From positions 1-64,000 of the forward strand of contig NZ_JAHLSY010000009.1 in assembly GCF_019049855.1 (NCBI RefSeq): a DNA stretch of 64,000 nucleotides. Direction: 5' to 3'. The translations under genes were made by a program, and so were the position numbers. The notes under the pieces were generated by a model, which did not search any database, was not told where the DNA came from, and saw only the letters and a list, made by a program, of their open reading frames with translations. Numbering within the stretch: position 1 is the stretch's first letter; each line of letters opens with the position of its first letter. This document shows positions 20,097-30,638 of the stretch, in pieces. This DNA comes from Hydrogenophilus thiooxidans. Lineage in GTDB: Bacteria; Pseudomonadota; Gammaproteobacteria; Burkholderiales; Rhodocyclaceae.

Positions 20097-20944
20097 CCGA
20101 TCCCGTGGCTTCGTCACCCAGTGAGGCTCTTTTACGAGCGCGGCGCCGTTTTTTCGGAACGCTGGCTCTCTTTGGTCTGAGTCTTCTCGTCCTGCCGTTC
20201 GTGATGGATTCGGAACCGCCTGCATCGCTTCCTGCACCAACGGTTCGGTTCATCACGGAAAAGCAAGAGGTGATCACGCTTCGTCCTGGAACGGAAGCCA
20301 TTACGCGTTCGGATTCGGATGCGAATGCTCCTGCGCCATCTGACCTTCCCGCTTCCTCCACAGAGGGGGCGCCAGCGGATGCGGCACCGCGTTCGGCAGT
20401 AGAACCCACCCCGGGTGCTCGAGCCGAACCCGCCGAGTCGTCTGCAAGTAGCAGCGGCAAAACGCCGGAAAAGGGGCGCTCGTCCCAGCAAAGTGGAACG
20501 CAGAACCCGCAAAACGCCGCTCACGATCGACCCAGCCAAAACGGGCAAAAAGCAGCGCACGAACGAACGGAAGCAAGCGTACCATCCGCAACCAAGGAGG
20601 TCGCACAACCCAAAAAGAACGTACCGATCTGGTCCGAAGCCAAGATTAGTGATACCGCGAAGGCGCAGGCGGCGTTGCAAGGTATTTCGTCACCGCAGCA
20701 ACCCCTTACCCAGTTCTGGTACGTTCAGGCGGGTGCGTTCAAAGAGGAGGCGCAGGCGATCAGAGCGGTCGAACAGCTTCGACGTGCCGGTTATCCTGCA
20801 TATCTCATGTCTGCGCAGGGGGGGTGGTATCGCATTCGGGTCGCCCCTTTTGTCACCGAAGCGGACGCGGAAGCGGTAACGGGCAAAATCGCGGCGCTCG
20901 TCGGCGGCAAACCGCGCGTCGGGGCGCAGAGGATCGCGCAATGA
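20093..20944 (+). CDS. SPOR-domain inner-membrane protein
   Basis: A bitopic membrane protein of about 283 residues: short basic N-terminus (RARRR), one membrane span ending in LPFVMDSEPP, a long low-complexity Pro/Ala/Ser/Gln linker, and a C-terminal SPOR domain (WYVQAGAFKEEAQAIRAVEQL onward). SPOR domains bind denuded peptidoglycan glycan strands at division sites. GTG 20093 overlaps the folC stop as GTGA and gives the usual short cytoplasmic tail; ATG 20063 is possible. The folC-SPOR-cvpA-purF order is conserved in proteobacteria, where related proteins are called DedD-like. Confidence 0.85.
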   Translation: MTDPVASSPSEALLRARRRFFGTLALFGLSLLVLPFVMDSEPPASLPAPTVRFITEKQEVITLRPGTEAITRSDSDANAPAPSDLPASSTEGAPADAAPRSAVEPTPGARAEPAESSASSSGKTPEKGRSSQQSGTQNPQNAAHDRPSQNGQKAAHERTEASVPSATKEVAQPKKNVPIWSEAKISDTAKAQAALQGISSPQQPLTQFWYVQAGAFKEEAQAIRAVEQLRRAGYPAYLMSAQGGWYRIRVAPFVTEADAEAVTGKIAALVGGKPRVGAQRIAQ

Positions 20945-21441
20945 ATCCGTTCGATCTTGCTGTCGTTGCGGTGATTGCGCTCTCGGTGGTTGCGGGGATC
21001 TGGCGTGGAATCGTTGCCGAGTTGCTGTCGCTTGCCGCGTGGGGGATCGCGATCGCTGCGGGATGGTTTTGGGGAGAAGCGCTTGGTGAGCGGGTGCTGG
21101 CCACGGTCTTTTCCGATCCCCGCTTGCGCTGGTTGGGTGGTGCGGTGATCCTTGCCCTTGCGGTTTTCTTACTGAGCGCCATATTGCGCGCGCTCTTAGG
21201 CGAGGTGTTGAAAGTGACGGGTTTGGCCGCTTTCGACCGCTTTTTGGGCGCATGGTTCGGTTTGGCGCGCGGCGTGGTGGTCGTGGTTTTCGTCGCGCAA
21301 GTACTGTTGTGGTTGGGCGCGGAAAAGACCCAATGGTGGCAAGCTGCGAAGACGCGCCCGTGGGTAGAAGCCGGGTTGGCGGAAGCGCTCCTTCTCTTGC
21401 CGGATACGGTGACACAACGCGTGGTGCAAAAGGGGTCTTGA
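20941..21441 (+). CDS. cvpA: CvpA family membrane protein
   Basis: A 166-residue inner-membrane protein with four predicted hydrophobic segments. It starts MNPFDLAVVAVIALSVV, with GIWRGIVAELLSLAAW in the first loop, as in the CvpA family (colicin V production accessory protein; linked to envelope homeostasis). It is coupled to the SPOR gene by ATGA at 20941 and followed by purF after one base, the widely conserved cvpA-purF pair. Its biochemical function is unknown. Confidence 0.9.
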   Translation: MNPFDLAVVAVIALSVVAGIWRGIVAELLSLAAWGIAIAAGWFWGEALGERVLATVFSDPRLRWLGGAVILALAVFLLSAILRALLGEVLKVTGLAAFDRFLGAWFGLARGVVVVVFVAQVLLWLGAEKTQWWQAAKTRPWVEAGLAEALLLLPDTVTQRVVQKGS

Positions 21442-21442
21442 A

Positions 21443-22978
21443 ATGTGCGGAGTCATTGGGGTCGTTGCGCAGGAACCGGTCAATCAATTGCTCTATGACG
21501 GGTTGCTCGTCTTGCAGCATCGCGGCCAAGATGCGGCGGGCATCGCCACCGGCGCCGACGGGCGCTTCTTTCTCCACAAAGGGCCTGGATTGGTGCGCGA
21601 CGTCTTTCGTACGCGCAATATGCGTAACTTGGTCGGCAATTGGGGGATCGGCCATGTGCGCTACCCCACCGCAGGGGATCCGTGCGATGTCTCGGAAGCG
21701 CAACCCTTCTACGTCAATTCCCCTTTCGGGATTTTGCTGGCGCACAACGGCAACCTTACCAATACCGAAACCCTGAAAGCGGAGCTCTTTCGCACCGATC
21801 GGCGACACATCAATACCAATTCCGATTCCGAAGTGATCCTCAACGTGTTGGCACACGAATTGCACCGTTCGGTTTCGGGGTTGGAATTGACCGACCGCGC
21901 CGTGTTCGACGCGGTGCGCGGGGTGCACCGTCGCTGCCGCGGCGCGTACGCGGTGGTCGCGATGATCGCCGGTTATGGCCTTTTGGCTTTTCGGGATCCG
22001 TTTGGCATTCGCCCGCTCGTCTTTGGCAAACGCGAAAGTGCCAACGGAACCGAATGGATGGTCGCTTCCGAATCGGTTGCGCTCGATGTCTTGGGGTTCG
22101 AACGCGTGCGCGACGTCGCACCGGGTGAAGCGATCCTCTTTTCGGCCGAACAGGGGATGCGCGCGGAGCAGTGTGCCGATCGGCCGATCCTGGCGAGCTG
22201 TCTCTTCGAATTCGTCTATTTGGCGCGGCCTGATTCCTTCATCGACGGGGTTTCGGTCTATGACGCGCGGGTGAAGATGGGCGCGAAACTGGCCGAGCGA
22301 TTTCACGCATTGATGCCGCAGGAAAGGGTCGATGTCGTCGTACCGGTTCCCGACTCTTCGCGGCCCGCGGCGATGGAGATGGCGCAGCGCTTGGGGGTAG
22401 CCTATCGCGAAGGGTTCGTGAAGAATCGCTACATCGGGCGCACCTTCATCATGCCGGGGCAAGCGGTACGGAAAAAATCGGTGCGACAAAAGCTCAACGT
22501 GATCGAACAGGAATTCGCCGGAAAAAACGTGCTCATTGTCGACGATTCGATCGTGCGGGGCACCACGTCGCGCGAAATCGTCCAGATGGCGCGGGATGCG
22601 GGGGCAAAGCGCGTGATCCTCGCCTCTGCTGCGCCGCCCGTGCGCTACGCCAATGTCTATGGGATCGACATGCCGACGCGCGCCGAGCTGATCGCAGCGT
22701 ATCGGGATGAGGCGGAGATTTGCGCCGAGATTGGCGCCGACCGCATCCTTTATCAGAGCCTCGACGACCTCAAAGCGTGCATTCGCGAGATCAACCCGGA
22801 GATTACCCACTTCGAGGCTTCCTGTTTCGATGGCTGCTATATTACCGGCGACGTTTCGCAAGAGTACCTCGACGGGATCGAAGCGCGCCGGAGTCGCGGT
22901 GCGCATAATCCCGCGCGCGGTGGCGGCAATCAGCTCGACCTCACTTTGGCCGGTGGGGATGAGGAGCGCGACGCGTGA
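21443..22978 (+). CDS. purF: Amidophosphoribosyltransferase
   Basis: First committed step of purine synthesis: transfers glutamine amide nitrogen to PRPP. It has 511 residues. The N-terminal glutaminase begins directly with the nucleophile Cys2 (MCGVIGVV), so it is the E. coli type without a propeptide. The C-terminal phosphoribosyltransferase domain has the PRPP loop VLIVDDSIVRGTTS. SFDGCYITGD lies near the C-terminus. Its stop overlaps the metZ start (GTGA at 22975). Confidence 0.96.
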   Translation: MCGVIGVVAQEPVNQLLYDGLLVLQHRGQDAAGIATGADGRFFLHKGPGLVRDVFRTRNMRNLVGNWGIGHVRYPTAGDPCDVSEAQPFYVNSPFGILLAHNGNLTNTETLKAELFRTDRRHINTNSDSEVILNVLAHELHRSVSGLELTDRAVFDAVRGVHRRCRGAYAVVAMIAGYGLLAFRDPFGIRPLVFGKRESANGTEWMVASESVALDVLGFERVRDVAPGEAILFSAEQGMRAEQCADRPILASCLFEFVYLARPDSFIDGVSVYDARVKMGAKLAERFHALMPQERVDVVVPVPDSSRPAAMEMAQRLGVAYREGFVKNRYIGRTFIMPGQAVRKKSVRQKLNVIEQEFAGKNVLIVDDSIVRGTTSREIVQMARDAGAKRVILASAAPPVRYANVYGIDMPTRAELIAAYRDEAEICAEIGADRILYQSLDDLKACIREINPEITHFEASCFDGCYITGDVSQEYLDGIEARRSRGAHNPARGGGNQLDLTLAGGDEERDA

Positions 22979-24141
22979 AAGCAAAAACCCTTGCCGTTCG
23001 CGCGGGACAGACGCGCAGCCACTTTCAAGAACACGCCGAAGCGCTCTATCTGACTTCGAGCTTCGTGTTCGAATCGGCTGCGCAAGCGGCGGCACGCTTT
23101 GCTGGGGATGAGGAAGGATTCGTCTATTCCCGTTACGCCAATCCCACGGTGGCGATGTTCGAAACCCGCCTTGCGGCGCTCGAAGGGGGGGAACGGTGTG
23201 TTGCGACGGCCAGTGGGATGGCGGCGATCCTTGCGGTGGTGATGACGTTCTGCCAAGCCGGGGATCGAATCGTTGCGGGGCGCGGCCTTTTCGGCGCAAC
23301 GCAGCAGCTATTGGGATCGATTTTTGCCCGGTTTGGGGTCGTGACCGAATGGGTCGACTTGAGCGACCCAGAAGCCGCCGCAGCCTCGATTCGTCGGGTT
23401 CGTCCGCGGCTTGTCTATTGCGAGAGTCCCACCAACCCGTTGACCGAGCTGGTCGATCTTGCGTTCGTCGCCGAGGTGGCGCATGAGGTGGGGGCCCTTT
23501 TCGTCGTGGACAACTGCTTCTGTACCCCGATCTTGCAACAGCCGCTTGCGTTTGGCGCCGATCTGGTCGTTCATTCCGCAACCAAGTATCTCGACGGACA
23601 AGGGCGCGTTTTGGGGGGAGCGGTCGTCGGGGCGCAGGCGCTGATCAACGAGGTGGTGCGGTTTCTGCGCACTGCGGGGCCGTCGCTTTCGCCGTTCAAC
23701 GCTTGGGTGCTCTTAAAGGGCCTTGAGACGCTGCCGCTGAGAATGCACGCGCACTGCGCGCACGCTCAGGCAGTTGCGGAATTTCTGGCCGGACATCCGA
23801 ACGTGACGCGCGTCTATTTTCCCGGGCTCCCCAGTCACCCGCACCACGAGTTGGCCAAGCGGCAACAGCGTGGATTCGGTGGGATCGTCGCGTTCGAGGT
23901 CGCTGGCGAGCGGCAAGCCGCATGGCAGGTGATCGACCGCGTCCGCCTCTTTTCGATTACGGCGAATCTGGGGGACGCGAAAAGCACCATCACCCATCCG
24001 GCGTCCACGACCCACGGGCGTCTGTCGCCAGAGGTCCGCGCTGCGATGGGGGTGCGGGAAGGGTTGATTCGGCTGTCGGTCGGGTTGGAGGATCCCGAGG
24101 ATCTGATCGCCGATCTCGATCAGGCACTCTCCATGCGGTGA
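22975..24141 (+). CDS. metZ: O-succinylhomoserine sulfhydrylase
   Basis: PLP enzyme of the Cys/Met metabolism family that makes homocysteine by direct sulfhydrylation of O-succinylhomoserine. It has 388 residues; the PLP lysine lies in VHSATKYLDGQG near residue 204, preceded by the VVDNCFCTPILQQP Asp site. The family is hard to separate from cystathionine gamma-synthase by motif alone; the purF-metZ neighbourhood supports MetZ. GTG start coupled to purF. The 3' end overlaps convergent lpxH by 22 bases. Confidence 0.88.
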   Translation: MKAKTLAVRAGQTRSHFQEHAEALYLTSSFVFESAAQAAARFAGDEEGFVYSRYANPTVAMFETRLAALEGGERCVATASGMAAILAVVMTFCQAGDRIVAGRGLFGATQQLLGSIFARFGVVTEWVDLSDPEAAAASIRRVRPRLVYCESPTNPLTELVDLAFVAEVAHEVGALFVVDNCFCTPILQQPLAFGADLVVHSATKYLDGQGRVLGGAVVGAQALINEVVRFLRTAGPSLSPFNAWVLLKGLETLPLRMHAHCAHAQAVAEFLAGHPNVTRVYFPGLPSHPHHELAKRQQRGFGGIVAFEVAGERQAAWQVIDRVRLFSITANLGDAKSTITHPASTTHGRLSPEVRAAMGVREGLIRLSVGLEDPEDLIADLDQALSMR

Positions 24142-24878
24142 AAACCCGCTGCGTCGAGTCGCGCTAGCGGCGTGGGTTGGTGATCGCGCCATTCGGCGAG
24201 CACCCATCGGGTGCGCAGGGTGCCCGTTACCGGGTCGGGGTACGTCACAGCGCGGGGAATGTGGGTGTGACCGTGGATGAGGTGGGTGCCGGGATAGCGG
24301 CGAAAAAGCGCCGCAACGGCGGCTTCGCTCACATCATCGGGAATGTCGTGGCGCGCTGCGCTTTGTGCGCGCGCTTGCTGCGCAAATGCTAGCCGTTCCG
24401 CTAACGGGCGCGCCAAGAACGCGCGTTGCCACGCAGGGTCGCGCGCTTGGGCGCGCCATGCCAGGTAGGGCGCATCATTCCAGCAGAGTGCGTCGCCGTG
24501 GGTAAGGAGATAACGCGCTCTTCCGGTATCGACACCGACCAGGTCTGGGAGGCGGCGAAAGCCCAATCGCCTTGCCAAATGGCGTCCCACCAGGAAATCG
24601 CGGTTCCCGGGCTGAAAGAGGATGAGCCGCTGCTTAGCAACCGCTGCAAGCTGGGTGAAGAGGTCAGCGAACGCAGGGGGATCCCAGTCGTCGCCAATCC
24701 AAAAATCGAAAAGGTCCCCCAGGATCGCAACCGGCTCTTCAGGTGGGAGTTGCTGCAACCATTGAACGAACTGGTGTTGCCGTGCGCAGGGTGTGATCGG
24801 ATCGAGGTGAAGGTCTGAGAGTAACCACAGCACCGGCAGGCGCAACCACAGGCGGCAGTACAGCTGCGGTGGGGTCAT
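24120..24878 (-). CDS. lpxH: UDP-2,3-diacylglucosamine diphosphatase
   Basis: Metallophosphoesterase of lipid A synthesis that cleaves UDP-2,3-diacylglucosamine to lipid X. It has 252 residues with the LpxH metal motifs in order: [32 protein letters not shown] and HGHTHIPR. The usual TDD after HGDxLC reads WND here; the last Asp is kept. The ATG overlaps the dnaJ stop (ATGA), so it is cotranslated with dnaJ, which is unusual company for a lipid A gene. Confidence 0.9.
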   Translation of the reverse strand: MTPPQLYCRLWLRLPVLWLLSDLHLDPITPCARQHQFVQWLQQLPPEEPVAILGDLFDFWIGDDWDPPAFADLFTQLAAVAKQRLILFQPGNRDFLVGRHLARRLGFRRLPDLVGVDTGRARYLLTHGDALCWNDAPYLAWRAQARDPAWQRAFLARPLAERLAFAQQARAQSAARHDIPDDVSEAAVAALFRRYPGTHLIHGHTHIPRAVTYPDPVTGTLRTRWVLAEWRDHQPTPLARLDAAGFHRMESA

Positions 24879-26035
24879 TCGACGCGGTCGTTTTCGCTAC
24901 CGCCAGCCGTGAAGAATTCCCGCACGCGGTCGAGCCAGCTTTTGCTCTTCGGTTGCTGCCGCTCTTGGTGTTCGCGGCCAATCGCTTCGAATTCACGGAG
25001 GAGTTCTTTCTGGCGTTCGGTGAGATGCACCGGCGTCTCAACCACGACGTGGCAGTAGAGATCCCCAAAACCGTGGTGGCGGACGTTTTTGATCCCCTTG
25101 CCGCGCAGCCGGAAAACCTGGCCAGTTTGGGTCTCCGGGGGGATTTTCAGGCGCGCGACACCGTCGAGCGTCGGAATTTCGATTTCGCCGCCCAGCGCCG
25201 CGGTGACGATCGAAATCGGCATTTCGCAATGCAGGTCGTCACCATCTCGTTGAAAGATCGGGTGCGGTTTGACATGGATCTCCACGTAGAGGTCGCCCGG
25301 CGGTCCGCCATTGATCCCCGGTTCGCCGTAGCCGCTCTGCCGCAAGCGCATGCCGGAATCGATCCCTGCTGGAATTTTCACCTCCAGCGTTTTGTGTCGG
25401 CGAATCCGGCCGGCGCCACGGCACTCTGGACAGGGGTTGGCAATCATCGTTCCGGTGCCATGGCAGTCGGGGCAGGTTTGCTGAATGGAGAAGAAACCCT
25501 GTTGCATCCGAACTTGGCCCATCCCGCCACAGGTCGGGCAGGCGCGGGGTTGGGTTCCGGGTTTGGCACCGCTGCCATGACAGGTGGTGCAGGTTTCGTA
25601 GGAGGGGACACGGATCGTCTTGGTGGCGCCATGGGCCGCCTCTTCGAGCGAGATCTCGAGGTGGAAGCGCAGATCGGCGCCGCGATAGACCTGTGTGCGG
25701 CTGCGACGGGTGGTGCTGCCGCCAAAGAGGTCTTCGAAGATGTCACCAAATGCGCTCGCGAAATCGTCGAAGCCGCGCGCTCTCTCGCCAGCGGCCGCTG
25801 CCGCGCTTGGGTCAACGCCCGCGATGCCGTACCGATCGTATGCGGCGCGTTTGGACTCATCCGAGAGGATGTCGTACGCGCGTTGAATCTCTTTGAATTT
25901 CTCTTCCGCGGCTTTGTCGCCCGGGTTGCGGTCCGGGTGGTACTTCATCGCAAGCTTCCGGTATGCTTTCTTGATTTCGGCAGCGGAAGCGTCGCGGGAA
26001 ACCTCGAGAATCGCGTAGAGGTCGATTTCACTCAT
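24875..26035 (-). CDS. dnaJ: Chaperone DnaJ (Hsp40)
   Basis: Co-chaperone that stimulates DnaK ATPase and delivers unfolded clients. The 386-residue type I DnaJ has an N-terminal J domain with KYHPDRNPG (HPD at residues about 33-35), a Gly-rich linker, four CxxCxGxG zinc repeats ([32 protein letters not shown]; about residues 152-210) and a C-terminal substrate domain. It is transcribed after dnaK across an intrinsic terminator, and coupled to lpxH at its end. Confidence 0.97.
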   Translation of the reverse strand: MSEIDLYAILEVSRDASAAEIKKAYRKLAMKYHPDRNPGDKAAEEKFKEIQRAYDILSDESKRAAYDRYGIAGVDPSAAAAAGERARGFDDFASAFGDIFEDLFGGSTTRRSRTQVYRGADLRFHLEISLEEAAHGATKTIRVPSYETCTTCHGSGAKPGTQPRACPTCGGMGQVRMQQGFFSIQQTCPDCHGTGTMIANPCPECRGAGRIRRHKTLEVKIPAGIDSGMRLRQSGYGEPGINGGPPGDLYVEIHVKPHPIFQRDGDDLHCEMPISIVTAALGGEIEIPTLDGVARLKIPPETQTGQVFRLRGKGIKNVRHHGFGDLYCHVVVETPVHLTERQKELLREFEAIGREHQERQQPKSKSWLDRVREFFTAGGSENDRVE

Positions 26036-26058
26036 GGGTTCGATCCGTCACTGAGGTA

Positions 26059-26104
26059 CAAAAACAAGCAAAAGAAGCCGCTACCTCAGAGGCAACGGCT
26101 TCTT
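26059..26104 (-). terminator. Intrinsic terminator between dnaK and dnaJ
   Basis: On the minus strand a 14-bp stem with two G-U pairs (arms 26104-26091 and 26085-26072, loop 26090-26086) is followed by a T-rich run to 26059. It lies 23 bases after the dnaK stop and ahead of dnaJ. dnaJ therefore either depends on readthrough or has its own promoter; no clear one was seen in the remaining short gap. Confidence 0.85.
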
Positions 26105-26126
26105 GGGGGTTACTGGGGCGATACGG

Positions 26127-28052
<1,926 letters not shown>

Positions 28053-28094
28053 TGTTTTCTCCTATTGCCGTTTCTGAGTTGGAACTCTTTTTGT

Positions 28095-28122
28095 GTATGA
28101 GGGCGTTGCTGAGAATTTCAAG
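28095..28122 (-). promoter_or_regulatory. Candidate sigma-32 promoter for dnaK
   Basis: Minus strand: a perfect -35 CTTGAAA (28122-28116) overlaps the grpE stop codon. It is followed after 13 bases by CCTCATAC (28102-28095), a moderate match to the heat-shock -10 CCCCATNT. Transcription would start near 28087, about 35 bases before the dnaK ATG. Confidence 0.5.
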
Positions 28123-28687
28123 AGCCCGATTTGGCTTTCGAGACCATCACGAGCGCCGGACGGAGCACGCGCTCATGGATGAGATAGCCCTTCTGCAACA
28201 CCTGCGCTACCAGGTTGGGTTCACCGTCGGACTCGATCATCCCGATTGCCTGGTGCCGGTTGGGGTCGAATTTGTTGCCTGCCGGATTCTCTTCCTGAAC
28301 GCCGAACTGTTCGAGCGCGGCGATGAGTTGCTTGAGCGTCAACTCGACCCCCTCGCGCAGGCTTTCGACGGTTTGATTCTCGGTGGCGAGCGCCGCTTCC
28401 AGGCTATCCTTGACCGGCAAGAGCGCCGCGGCGAATTTGTCGATCGCGTAGAGACGCGCTTTGGCGATCTCCTCTTCGGCACGACGCCGGACGTTTTCCG
28501 TTTCGGCTTTGGCGCGCAACCAGGCGTCGTAGTGCTCGGCCGCTTTGCGCTCGGCAATGCGCACCATCTCTTCAAGGTCGGGAACGGTGTCGATCGGCCG
28601 CTCGTTGACCTCGTCGCTCGTCACCGACGCACCGACTTCGGTAGGGCTTTCCGGGATTGGGTTCGTCTGTTCTTGGGGATTGTTCAT
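28118..28687 (-). CDS. grpE: Nucleotide exchange factor GrpE
   Basis: Releases ADP from DnaK. It has 189 residues: an acidic disordered N-terminus, a long helical coiled-coil segment (about residues 40-90, with [20 protein letters not shown]), then the beta-wing with [16 protein letters not shown]. The start at 28687 is chosen because GGGAGCAG sits 6 bases upstream; the frame is open 21 bases further. A near-consensus sigma-32 promoter lies just upstream, and dnaK follows after 65 bases. Confidence 0.96.
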   Translation of the reverse strand: MNNPQEQTNPIPESPTEVGASVTSDEVNERPIDTVPDLEEMVRIAERKAAEHYDAWLRAKAETENVRRRAEEEIAKARLYAIDKFAAALLPVKDSLEAALATENQTVESLREGVELTLKQLIAALEQFGVQEENPAGNKFDPNRHQAIGMIESDGEPNLVAQVLQKGYLIHERVLRPALVMVSKAKSGS

Positions 28688-28724
28688 AAGGTTCTGCTCC
28701 CATTGCAATGGCTCAATTATAATG

Positions 28725-28753
28725 AAATGGGAGCAGCGCTCGGGAATTTCAAG
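28725..28753 (-). promoter_or_regulatory. Sigma-32 heat-shock promoter of grpE-dnaK-dnaJ
   Basis: Minus strand: -35 CTTGAAA (28753-28747) is a perfect match, the spacer is 14 bases, and -10 TCCCATTT (28732-28725) matches CCCCATNT at all but the first base. Transcription would start near 28717, about 30 bases before the grpE ATG. A TATAAT-like box at 28717-28723 may add a housekeeping signal. Confidence 0.85.
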
Positions 28754-28779
28754 GGGGATTACCGCCTAGCGTGAAGCCA

Positions 28780-29880
28780 TCAAACGCGAAGATCGAGATG
28801 GGAGACGGTACCGACGCCACCACTTTCGCGAAGGTAGATACTGCTTTTTTGGAGCTGCCCCAAAGGGTTCCCGTTTGAATCGTCCACGGTGAAACGGGTT
28901 CGGACTGCTTGGGTAGCCAGCGCGCCGATATCGGCGTTTCGTAGCGCAATGAGGCGGTCGGGGGCAAAGGGGTGCCAGACGAAGAGGCGGTGGTAACTCT
29001 GATCGCCTTCGTCGATCCAGCCGTTGCTGTCTTCGTCCAGCGCAGCCAGTTCGGCGAAACCGTCACCCGTAGCCGGCCCAAAGAGCTCTTTGCCGTCATC
29101 GACGCGGCCGTTGCCATTGCGGTCAAAGACCAGGAACCCTTTTCCACTTATCGGCACCGGGAGATTGACCTCCGTTCCGTTTCCCATGAGGTCGAAGCGA
29201 AAGCCGATATCGACCAGTTCGCCTTCACTTGCCGTGAAATCGACGACCAGTGGATCCTTCATTTTCGGAGCGCGCTCAGCGGTGAGTTGGGTGGTTGCCA
29301 GTGAGACCGAAAGGCTTTCGCTGCGTTGCCAGGTGAAACCGGCCGCAAATTCGATCGTTCGCCCATCGGCGGTCCGCACCACCCCCGATGCAGAAAAGGC
29401 AAGCGCTTCGGTGCGAACGACAGTTGCCGTGGCAGTCAGGGTTTCGGCACGCAGAACGATCACATCGGGTTCGTTTGCCGAACTGCTCGCCACAGAGGCA
29501 GGGGCAGGGGGAGTCGCGGAGGGGGTGGTGGCATGCGACGAATCGAGGGGGTAGGTTTCCGTGTGCTCTGGCGCGATGCCAAAAAAGCGCCGCAGCAGTT
29601 CCCGAACGAACCGCATTTCTGGCGTCAAGGCACGCTCCTTTTCCTTTTCGATCACGTCTGTAGGGCGCGTGGTGTCCGCTGGGGTCTCTCCCGTTTGGGG
29701 TTTGCGAGTCGATTCGTCGGCGCGTCGCCCCCCGGTTTCGCGGGGTGCAGATGGGGCGTGTAAGCGCCGAGGCCCAGTAAGGCGGCCGATTTCACGCCCC
29801 TCTTGTTGAACCGTGAATGTGGTGCGTTCGTTCTCTACCGCTGTTGCGGCCAGATTGAGGGTCGATTCGGTGATGCGCAT
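28780..29880 (-). CDS. Conserved protein with EF-hand-like calcium motifs, function unknown
   Basis: A 366-residue protein with a distinctive C-terminal block: FLVFDRNGNGRVDDGKELFG and LDEDSNGWIDEGDQ are two DxNxNG-type calcium-binding loops about 30 residues apart, near residues 250-295. The N-terminal third is charged and low-complexity (Thr, Pro, Glu). No signal peptide or membrane span was seen. Similar proteins with the RNGNGxVDDGxELFG block occur in betaproteobacteria and pseudomonads without known function. Start 29880 is set by AGGAGG 6 bases upstream. It lies between bioH and the grpE heat-shock promoter. Confidence 0.8.
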   Translation of the reverse strand: MRITESTLNLAATAVENERTTFTVQQEGREIGRLTGPRRLHAPSAPRETGGRRADESTRKPQTGETPADTTRPTDVIEKEKERALTPEMRFVRELLRRFFGIAPEHTETYPLDSSHATTPSATPPAPASVASSSANEPDVIVLRAETLTATATVVRTEALAFSASGVVRTADGRTIEFAAGFTWQRSESLSVSLATTQLTAERAPKMKDPLVVDFTASEGELVDIGFRFDLMGNGTEVNLPVPISGKGFLVFDRNGNGRVDDGKELFGPATGDGFAELAALDEDSNGWIDEGDQSYHRLFVWHPFAPDRLIALRNADIGALATQAVRTRFTVDDSNGNPLGQLQKSSIYLRESGGVGTVSHLDLRV

Positions 29881-29927
29881 GGCTGCCCTCCTGAGGGAAG
29901 TACAAAGGGGCAAATGGGTTTACGGCA

Positions 29928-30638
29928 TCACCAGAAAAAACTTGAGAGCTGTTCGACCATCACCGCTTGGTGGCGCAGAAAGGGCGCATGTGCGGCGTTG
30001 GGGATGGGCAGCCATTTCCCATGAGGCACGTTCTGGGCGATGGCTTCCCCCGCGGCACACGGAATGAGGGGGTCATTCTCCCCGTGGATGACGAGGACAG
30101 GGGCCGTAATGCGGGGGAGTTCGGCGCGCAGATCGACTGTAGCCAGCCAATCAAGTCCAGCAAGCAGGATCTCCAGGGGCGGGGCGGGATCGGCTGTCGC
30201 GAGAATTTCGGCGGTCAGCGTTTTGCTCTCCAGCTCCCCGCGGTTGAAGCCACCGACGAAACGGGGGAGCATCGCCGGTTCGTCTTCGGCGATCGCAGCG
30301 CGAAACTCGGCAAGCGCTTGAGGCGCAAGCCCATGGGGCCACTCGTTGCGGGTGACGAACGACGGCGTGCCGCCGATCGCAACCACGCCGCCAATGTGGT
30401 GCGGCGCGCGCGCCGCCGCCGCAAGGGCGATCATTGCGCCCAATGACCAGCCCATCAGGATGGTTCCGTGCGGTACTGTGGCAACGAGGCGGGTAACTGC
30501 GTCGGCAAAATTGGCGGTGAAGGGGGTTTCACGGTATCCAGGTAGATCGTACCATTCTGCACCCAACGCGTCCGCCAAGGGTTGAAGCGGCCCCCGCCCG
30601 AGCCGCCACCCGGGTAGCATCACGATGGGCGGTTTCAT
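29928..30638 (-). CDS. bioH: Pimeloyl-[ACP] methyl ester esterase / alpha-beta hydrolase
   Basis: A 236-residue alpha/beta hydrolase with nucleophile GWSLG (near residue 77), acidic residue in HGENDPLIP and catalytic histidine in NAAHAPFL. These and the size fit BioH, which removes the methyl group from pimeloyl-ACP methyl ester in biotin synthesis. No other bio genes are in the window, so a different ester substrate is possible. The start overlaps the trxC stop (ATGA at 30638). Confidence 0.82.
   Translation of the reverse strand: MKPPIVMLPGWRLGRGPLQPLADALGAEWYDLPGYRETPFTANFADAVTRLVATVPHGTILMGWSLGAMIALAAAARAPHHIGGVVAIGGTPSFVTRNEWPHGLAPQALAEFRAAIAEDEPAMLPRFVGGFNRGELESKTLTAEILATADPAPPLEILLAGLDWLATVDLRAELPRITAPVLVIHGENDPLIPCAAGEAIAQNVPHGKWLPIPNAAHAPFLRHQAVMVEQLSSFFW

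Noticed and set aside
20690-23581. 963-codon open frame on the minus strand opposite cvpA, purF and metZ
   Set aside because: Composition is Arg/His-rich as expected of an antisense frame in GC-rich DNA; the plus strand carries clear cvpA, purF and metZ with intact motifs.
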